The position numbers were made by a program, and so were the translations under genes. This document shows positions 6,958-11,601 of a stretch of DNA of 11,601 nucleotides, in pieces. The stretch covers positions 1-11,601 of the forward strand of contig JAWDOK010000028.1 of NCBI GenBank assembly GCA_046533895.1, read 5' to 3'. Origin of the DNA: Acidianus hospitalis (GTDB lineage Archaea > Thermoproteota > Thermoprotei_A > Sulfolobales > Sulfolobaceae). The notes under the pieces were generated by a model. It saw only the letters and a program-made list of their open reading frames with translations. It did no database searches and was not told where the DNA came from. Each line of letters begins with the position of its first letter. Within the stretch, counting starts at the first letter, position 1.

Positions 6958-7926
6958 ATGTTACTTCAGATAAAAGATCTCACGGTAAGTTACAAACTTC
7001 CTATCGGTAAAGTAAAAATTTTGGACAACGTCAGTATGAACATTGATAAAGGTGAAATAGTAGGCATTGTAGGAGAATCTGGCTCAGGAAAATCTACTTT
7101 AGGACATTCTATAATTAGATTAACTCCTCCAAATACGGTCTTTGATGGTGGAGAAATAATATTTGATGGAAAGGATATACTCAAAATGAAGGAAGACGAA
7201 TTAAGAACTACTAGAGGGACAGGGATTTTTATGGTTTTTCAAAATCCACTAAATAGTCTAAACCCCGTTAAGGTAATAAAACAACAACTTCTAGAGGCAC
7301 TTAAAGTAAGAGCTGAAAGGGACGGAAAGGAAATTGACGATAAGGAAGCTGAGGAGATCATAATTAACACTGTAAAGGACGTTAGATTACCCGATCCTAA
7401 GGAAATTATTAAAAAATATCCTCATCAGCTTTCCGGAGGCCAAATACAGAGGGTAGTAATAGCAATGGCGCTTCTGTTAAGGCCTAAATTACTGATAGCT
7501 GACGAACCTACATCTGCATTAGACGTTACAATTCAAGCTCAAATAGTAAAGTTATTTAAACAATTAAGGGAGGAAGAAGGTACTGCAATAATATTCATAT
7601 CCCACGACATTTCATTAGTATATGCAATAGCTGATAGGCTAGTAGTATTGTATGCAGGAAGACTTATGGAGGATGGAAAGATAGATGACGTGATAAAGAA
7701 TCCCCTTCACCCTTACACTCAAGGACTAATATCGAGTATTCCTAATATAACTAAAAAGGAAGGAGAACTAAAGGCAATTGAAGGAAATCCACCATCGTTC
7801 CTTATCTTGCCAAAAGGCTGTAAATTCAGCCCTAGATGTCCTAAAGTTATGCAGGTTTGCAAAGAAAAGGAGCCAGAAATTATAGAGAAAGACGGAAGAA
7901 AAGTAAGATGTTGGCTATACGAGTAA
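6958..7926 (+). CDS. oppD: Opp/Dpp-type ABC importer ATP-binding protein OppD
   Basis: The cytoplasmic ATPase that pairs with OppF to drive import through OppBC. Its 322 residues are a normal length. Seen: Walker A GESGSGKS at 39-46, Q-loop Gln95 in FQNPLNSLNP, signature LSGGQ at 158-162, Walker B LLIADEPTS at 178-186, switch His216. The C-terminal oligo_HPY region has HPYTQGL (251-257) and four cysteines at 288, 294, 301 and 318, spaced much as in OppF. All catalytic motifs are intact, so both ATP sites of the OppD/OppF pair should be active. Insertion of VFDGGEI after the first strands is typical of OppD rather than OppF. It lies 9 nt after oppC and ends the tight operon. Confidence 0.94.
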   Translation: MLLQIKDLTVSYKLPIGKVKILDNVSMNIDKGEIVGIVGESGSGKSTLGHSIIRLTPPNTVFDGGEIIFDGKDILKMKEDELRTTRGTGIFMVFQNPLNSLNPVKVIKQQLLEALKVRAERDGKEIDDKEAEEIIINTVKDVRLPDPKEIIKKYPHQLSGGQIQRVVIAMALLLRPKLLIADEPTSALDVTIQAQIVKLFKQLREEEGTAIIFISHDISLVYAIADRLVVLYAGRLMEDGKIDDVIKNPLHPYTQGLISSIPNITKKEGELKAIEGNPPSFLILPKGCKFSPRCPKVMQVCKEKEPEIIEKDGRKVRCWLYE

Positions 7927-7935
7927 CGAGTATTA

Positions 7936-7952
7936 ATTTTGTTTAGTTTTTT
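7936..7952 (+). terminator. T-rich candidate terminator after oppD
   Basis: A run dominated by T (TTTTGTTTAGTTTTTT within it) starts about 10 nt after the oppD stop. Archaeal RNA polymerase terminates at such T-rich stretches without a hairpin. It would separate oppBCD from oppA, which has its own promoter candidate, though some read-through is likely. Confidence 0.4.
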
Positions 7953-8002
7953 AAATAGGGTAATATAGAAGAGATTAAGCTATATATTATACTCTTTAAA
8001 GG

Positions 8003-8024
8003 CTAATAATTTTTAACATTAAAT
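8003..8024 (+). promoter_or_regulatory. Candidate oppA promoter, related to the divergent element
   Basis: This stretch agrees with the minus-strand oppF-side element at 17 of 22 positions, including ATAATTTTTAA. Its TATA-like part is centred about 28 bp before the ATG at 8044, giving a transcript start near 8041. The TGC at the front of the element is not kept, so this may be a shared TATA context and not a shared regulator site. Confidence 0.4.
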
Positions 8025-8043
8025 TAAGAATTCCACATAACCA

Positions 8044-10059
8044 ATGGATAATTTTTTATACTATAAGGAGTCTTTTAAAACGATAAATATGTCTAATAAA
8101 AAACTCTTAGGATTGAGCAAAACTTTAGGCGTTATAATTGCCATAATAATTATAGTTGCTATAATAGGAGGAGCAGTATATTATATTAGCACTACACATC
8201 ATCCTACAACAGTTACTCCAAGTGTATCATTAGCTCCACCAACTACAGACACCTTGACAGACGTAGCACAAACTGCACCACCAGACGCTCTAGACCCGGC
8301 AACTGGCTTCTATGTGCAGGACGGTCCATTGTTTACTGCAGTTTTTCAAGAGCTTGTTGAATTTAACGGCTCAAATTACCACGAGGTAGTTCCAGTAATT
8401 GCCGAGAATTACACAACTCCCAACTATCAGAATTACTACTTCTACTTGAGGCCTTGTGTGCACTTTGCTGATGGTGTTCAAGTTAATGCATCAACCGTTT
8501 GGTTCTCCCTCTATAGGACTATATTAATGGGTCAAGGACCGGGAGTAGCAAACTACATCGGTTTACTATTTAACTCAACAGTTTACGCAGTTAGCGGTTA
8601 CGCAATACCTTGGGGAGTATGTTACGCAATAGAGAACGCAACGGGATTACAAACTGTTGGTAATTATAATTTAACCGCTCACGTATTAGCTTACATACTT
8701 TCTCATTTTAACGCAAATAATGCAACAATACAAAAGATAATGAGTTATCCAAACCAAGCAGTAGTAGTAAAAGGACCATATGAAGTAGAAATTAGCACAC
8801 TAGAGCCTTACAAGTTCTTCTTATATGATATAGCATCATGGTGGGGTGCTATTGTTAATCCTGTTTGCGTTGACATGCACGGTGGTGTGGTTCCTAATTC
8901 TCCAAACTCTTGCTTGGACGAGCACGGAATGAATGGTACTGGTCCTTACGTTATAGTTAAAGTTTGTCCGGGATTCTCAACGATAGAATTGGAGGCTAAT
9001 CCTAATTATTGGGCTGTTGGGAAGAGTGTGCCTGCAGTTGCTGAACCAGCACACATAAAGTACATTATCATTAACTACGGATTAAGCCACAATGATAGGG
9101 TTGAGGATTTCGTTAAGAATCAAGCTCAAATATCCTACATATCAATACCATACTTATCGCAAATACTAGGAACATCACCATATAACGAAATTCCAATGAA
9201 TGCCTCATTCAGAAACTTTGGTGCAGAACCAGGAGTGCTGTATATTTCATTAAATACTCAGAAGTTCCCAACTAATATTACAGACTTTAGGTTGGCAATA
9301 GAGCATGCAATTAATTACAGCACATTATTATCAATATTCTCCTATAATGGTAAACCATTAGCTGCAGAGTTTGTAGGCCCAATATCTCCACAATTCCCAG
9401 GTTACTATAATCCGGGTAATTTATCAGTATATTGTTATAATCCTTCATTGGCAATGCATTACTTGAACGAGGCGGGCTATGAAGGCCACTTCTATGTAGT
9501 GTTACCTAACGGATCAACGATAGGTAACACCTCTGGAACTCAATTACCACCGCTATCCTTATATGCGTTAGCTCCAGTTAATGAACTTGAACAGGACGAG
9601 TTAGAAATAATATCTCATGATTTAAGTCAAATAGGAATATCAACAACAGTATATTACGTATTACCATCAGTAACCGACGGTTGGACTACTACAAACGGAA
9701 CACCAGTAATGGTCGATTTAGGCTGGTTCCCAGATTGGCCTGATCCAGTATTCCAGCAATTAATGCCTTTAACTGACGTTCAATTCGGCGGAATTTCCGG
9801 TAACTTAGCGTGGGTAGATAACCCTGAACTACAATCAATGTATAATACTCTACCCTTCATTACTAATACAACACTACAAGAAGAAATGGTAGCCAAAGCT
9901 TACAGCATAATTTACAACTGTGCACCATACGTATGGTTGCCAGTGCCGGACACATACTTCTTCGTACAACCATACGTACACGGATTTGTATACAATCCCT
10001 ATGTAGGATACTTCTATAACATGATGTACTATAACGGAACGTATACATATACAACGTAA
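8044..10059 (+). CDS. oppA: Extracytoplasmic substrate-binding protein of the Opp-type importer (SBP_bac_5 family)
   Basis: Captures the solute outside the membrane and delivers it to OppBC. The 671 residues show a short basic N-terminus, one hydrophobic helix (about 28-48) and a Ser/Thr/Pro-rich linker (49-70), then the family 5 binding domain: LDPA at 83-86, HFADGVQVNASTVWFSLYR at about 140-158, and GTGPYVIV from about 298 followed by ANPNYW. There is no C-terminal membrane helix, so tethering or secretion must use the N-terminus. About 17 N-X-S/T sequons suit a heavily glycosylated surface protein, and seven cysteines may form disulfides. The ligand (peptide or oligosaccharide) cannot be told. 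ATG 8044 fits an upstream promoter; ATG 8089 (codon 16, MSNKKLLGLSK) would give a more usual signal N-terminus and has the TATA-like TTTTTTATAC upstream. It ends in tandem stops TAATAA. Confidence 0.92.
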   Translation: MDNFLYYKESFKTINMSNKKLLGLSKTLGVIIAIIIIVAIIGGAVYYISTTHHPTTVTPSVSLAPPTTDTLTDVAQTAPPDALDPATGFYVQDGPLFTAVFQELVEFNGSNYHEVVPVIAENYTTPNYQNYYFYLRPCVHFADGVQVNASTVWFSLYRTILMGQGPGVANYIGLLFNSTVYAVSGYAIPWGVCYAIENATGLQTVGNYNLTAHVLAYILSHFNANNATIQKIMSYPNQAVVVKGPYEVEISTLEPYKFFLYDIASWWGAIVNPVCVDMHGGVVPNSPNSCLDEHGMNGTGPYVIVKVCPGFSTIELEANPNYWAVGKSVPAVAEPAHIKYIIINYGLSHNDRVEDFVKNQAQISYISIPYLSQILGTSPYNEIPMNASFRNFGAEPGVLYISLNTQKFPTNITDFRLAIEHAINYSTLLSIFSYNGKPLAAEFVGPISPQFPGYYNPGNLSVYCYNPSLAMHYLNEAGYEGHFYVVLPNGSTIGNTSGTQLPPLSLYALAPVNELEQDELEIISHDLSQIGISTTVYYVLPSVTDGWTTTNGTPVMVDLGWFPDWPDPVFQQLMPLTDVQFGGISGNLAWVDNPELQSMYNTLPFITNTTLQEEMVAKAYSIIYNCAPYVWLPVPDTYFFVQPYVHGFVYNPYVGYFYNMMYYNGTYTYTT

Positions 10060-10064
10060 TAAGA

Positions 10065-10083
10065 TATTTTTATTTTTTCTTCC
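10065..10083 (+). terminator. T-rich terminator after oppA
   Basis: ATTTTTATTTTTTCTTCCTT begins about 7 nt after the oppA stop (positions approximate to a few bases). Strong T runs of this kind are the normal termination signal in Sulfolobales. It separates the transporter genes from the deaminase-like gene downstream. Confidence 0.55.
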
Positions 10084-10181
10084 TTATTATGTAACTTGCT
10101 TGGATTCATTTAAGAGAGAGTGTACGTAGATAATTTCCTTTGAATAATCTTTATGCTTAGTTTAATAACATATGGAAACGC

Positions 10182-10189
10182 CTTTAATT
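10182..10189 (+). promoter_or_regulatory. Candidate TATA box of the deaminase-like gene
   Basis: CTTTAATT is centred about 25 bp before the ATG at 10210, which fits a leaderless start there. No equally well-spaced box precedes the earlier ATG at 10153. The match to the TATA consensus is only fair. Confidence 0.35.
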
Positions 10190-10209
10190 CCCTTTTACAT
10201 GAATATTAT

Positions 10210-11454
10210 ATGCTAATAAAAAACGTAAAATTCCAAGAGGATAGCAATGAGAATCATTCCATATATATTAACGATGAGGGAATAATAGAGTGTATAGACT
10301 GCAATAATAAAGATGGAGAAGTAATAGATGCTAAAGGTAGGCTAATTTCTAAACCTTTTGTAAATCCCCATGCTCATTTAGGTTATGCATTAACTTTAAA
10401 CTATGCAAGACATAACTTGAGCGGTACGCTAATAGAAGGAGTTGAAATAATAAGGGAAGAAGTGTCTCAAAAAATAACTCAGGAAGATTTAGAGAAAAGA
10501 TTAGAAAAAATAATAAAAATACATTTCATTAATGGTATATTTTACGTTAGGTCGCATGATCCTGTTTGGAACGATGTTGTATTTAAAATGCTTAAGGCTA
10601 GGAATAATCCTTTAGTAGATATTCAAGTTGTTGCGTTCCCTTCTCCTGGATTCTTTTTTGATGAAAATGTAGAAAAGATTAGGAAAGCACTAGAAGAAGG
10701 TGCAGAAGTTGTTGGGTTAATTCCTCACAGTGAACGTTCCTATGAAGAAGGCATTAAGTCGATTAAGGTTGCTTTTGATCTTGCTGTTGAGTATAATAAA
10801 TTGATTGACGGTCACGTTGATGAGACTGACGATCCTAATTCTAGGTTTTCTGAGGTTGTTGCTAGGGAGGCTTTATCTAGGGGCATTGGTTATAAAACTT
10901 CAATTAGTCATATGACTGCTTCTCATTCTTATGATAATTGGTATTTTCATAAGTTAAGTCTCTTGCTGAGGGAGGCTGGAGTTTCAATAATTTCTAACCC
11001 AATTGTTAGTACGCATTTACAAGGCCGTTATGATAATTATCCTAAGAGGAGGGGTGTTGCTAGGATTAGGGAGTTAATTAATGCAGGAGTTAACGTAGCT
11101 TTAGGAAGCGATAATGTTGCAGACCCAATTTACCCTCTAGGAGATTATAACATGCTAAGAGTAGCACAAGAAGCATTCCTAGCAGACCACTTCACATCAA
11201 ACGAAATTGAAGAACTACTAAACTTAATAACAACAAACGCTTATAAAGCAATGCAATTGAAAGAACCGGAAATTAAATCAGGAAATAAGGCAGAATTCAT
11301 AATCCTACAAACTAAGACAATTTACGACGCAATAAGGACAGCACTACCACCATTCTTAGTAGTAAGAGGAAAACACTACGCAATAAATGAAATAAAAACA
11401 AGGATAGACGAAAATGAAGAAACAGATAAAATAATAAACATAATAGATAAATAA
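10210..11454 (+). CDS. Cytosine-deaminase-family (CodA-like) amidohydrolase with altered substrate pocket
   Basis: A cytoplasmic metal-dependent amidohydrolase, 414 residues from this start. It aligns along most of its length with E. coli cytosine deaminase as I recall that sequence (for example SGTLIEG, LQGRYDNYPKRRG, DPIYPLGDYNML). The metal and catalytic residues are kept: HAH (54, 56), His202 and Glu205 in GHVDETDD, His234 in SHMTASHS, Asp301 in GSDNVAD. Substrate residues differ: the Gln that reads cytosine (CodA Gln156) is Ser145, and the loop DDVFDPW is DNVADPI, changing CodA Asp314, Phe316 and Trp319. It is therefore probably a deaminase or hydrolase of another heterocycle, or a related amide hydrolase. 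The ATG at 10210 matches where CodA begins; an in-frame ATG at 10153 would add 19 residues without support. Base composition changes sharply in its last third. Confidence 0.87.
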   Translation: MLIKNVKFQEDSNENHSIYINDEGIIECIDCNNKDGEVIDAKGRLISKPFVNPHAHLGYALTLNYARHNLSGTLIEGVEIIREEVSQKITQEDLEKRLEKIIKIHFINGIFYVRSHDPVWNDVVFKMLKARNNPLVDIQVVAFPSPGFFFDENVEKIRKALEEGAEVVGLIPHSERSYEEGIKSIKVAFDLAVEYNKLIDGHVDETDDPNSRFSEVVAREALSRGIGYKTSISHMTASHSYDNWYFHKLSLLLREAGVSIISNPIVSTHLQGRYDNYPKRRGVARIRELINAGVNVALGSDNVADPIYPLGDYNMLRVAQEAFLADHFTSNEIEELLNLITTNAYKAMQLKEPEIKSGNKAEFIILQTKTIYDAIRTALPPFLVVRGKHYAINEIKTRIDENEETDKIINIIDK

Positions 11455-11601
11455 GTCAAAATATGAGCTTCCTATATTAAAGGAGCAGAATTAATGTCCG
11501 TTTAAATGAAGAAAAGTAAGTTCTGATAATACAGATTATCTAGGCATCGGAGTTAACACTCTAAAATACATGTCTGCACAAGAGGATAATGTAGCAATAG
11601 T
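11455..11601. other. Right-edge stretch with no convincing gene
   Basis: The 147 bases after the amidohydrolase hold no clear RNA gene or repeat. One plus-strand frame is open from 11510 to the edge, with an ATG at 11570 (MSAQEDNVAIV, still open). That may be the start of the next gene, or the open part may be a remnant. A TATA-like GTTTAAAT at about 11499-11506 lies too far upstream for a leaderless start at 11570. The visible part is too short to assign. Confidence 0.3.

Noticed and set aside
5017..7184. Minus-strand ORFs opposite oppB (5017-5262) and oppD (6990-7184)
   Set aside because: They mirror conserved permease and ATPase codons and have no signals of their own.
9863..10054. Minus-strand ORF opposite the end of oppA
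   Set aside because: Product is Arg/Cys/Met-rich noise, antisense to a well-supported domain.
11504..11560. Possible C/D-box guide RNA (ATGAAGA followed by TTCTGA)
   Set aside because: The C-box match is imperfect, the boxes are too close, and no second C'/D pair follows.
1..11601. CRISPR array, tRNA, rRNA or insertion sequence
   Set aside because: No spaced direct repeats, no tRNA-like arms, no rRNA signature and no transposase motifs were seen on either strand.

Overview
The window looks like chromosomal DNA of a thermoacidophilic crenarchaeon of the order Sulfolobales. This is inferred from AT-rich coding DNA full of AGG, ATA and TTA codons, archaeal TATA boxes about 25 bp upstream of start codons (leaderless mRNAs), a GGTGA-type ribosome binding site inside an operon, and a heavily sequon-rich extracytoplasmic binding protein. 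No species can be named from the sequence alone.

Left half (1 to about 4700), all on the minus strand. Read in transcription order it holds: a possible 30-codon leaderless ORF; oppF, an ATPase of an Opp/Dpp-type importer; a small two-helix membrane protein with a PH-like domain that overlaps the end of oppF by 37 nt; a full-length ABC exporter half-transporter with extra N-terminal and C-terminal (DUF1854-like) domains; and the N-terminal half of an M20 metallopeptidase cut by the window edge. The M20 gene has its own well-placed TATA box.

Centre (4704 to 4846). This is a divergent control region. The promoter in front of oppB and the one pointing towards oppF are near-identical inverted copies. 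Over 41 bp, from upstream of the TATA box through the ATG, 34 bases match without gaps. A small palindrome lies between them.

Right half (4847 to about 11450), all on the plus strand: oppB, oppC and oppD form a tight operon (4-nt overlap, then a 9-nt gap with a strong ribosome binding site). The substrate-binding protein gene (oppA) follows after 117 nt with its own promoter and a T-rich terminator. Last comes a cytosine-deaminase-family amidohydrolase whose metal site is intact but whose base-recognition residues are changed.

Together oppA, B, C, D and F make one complete binding-protein-dependent importer, with oppF split off to the other side of the shared promoter region. Opp-class systems in Sulfolobales import either oligopeptides or oligosaccharides, and the sequence does not decide which. 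The nearby M20 peptidase makes peptide use plausible but does not prove it. The most unusual points are the duplicated divergent promoter with a short ORF at the transcript 5' end, the DUF1854-type exporter with a degenerate Q-loop, and the altered pocket and composition switch of the deaminase-like gene.
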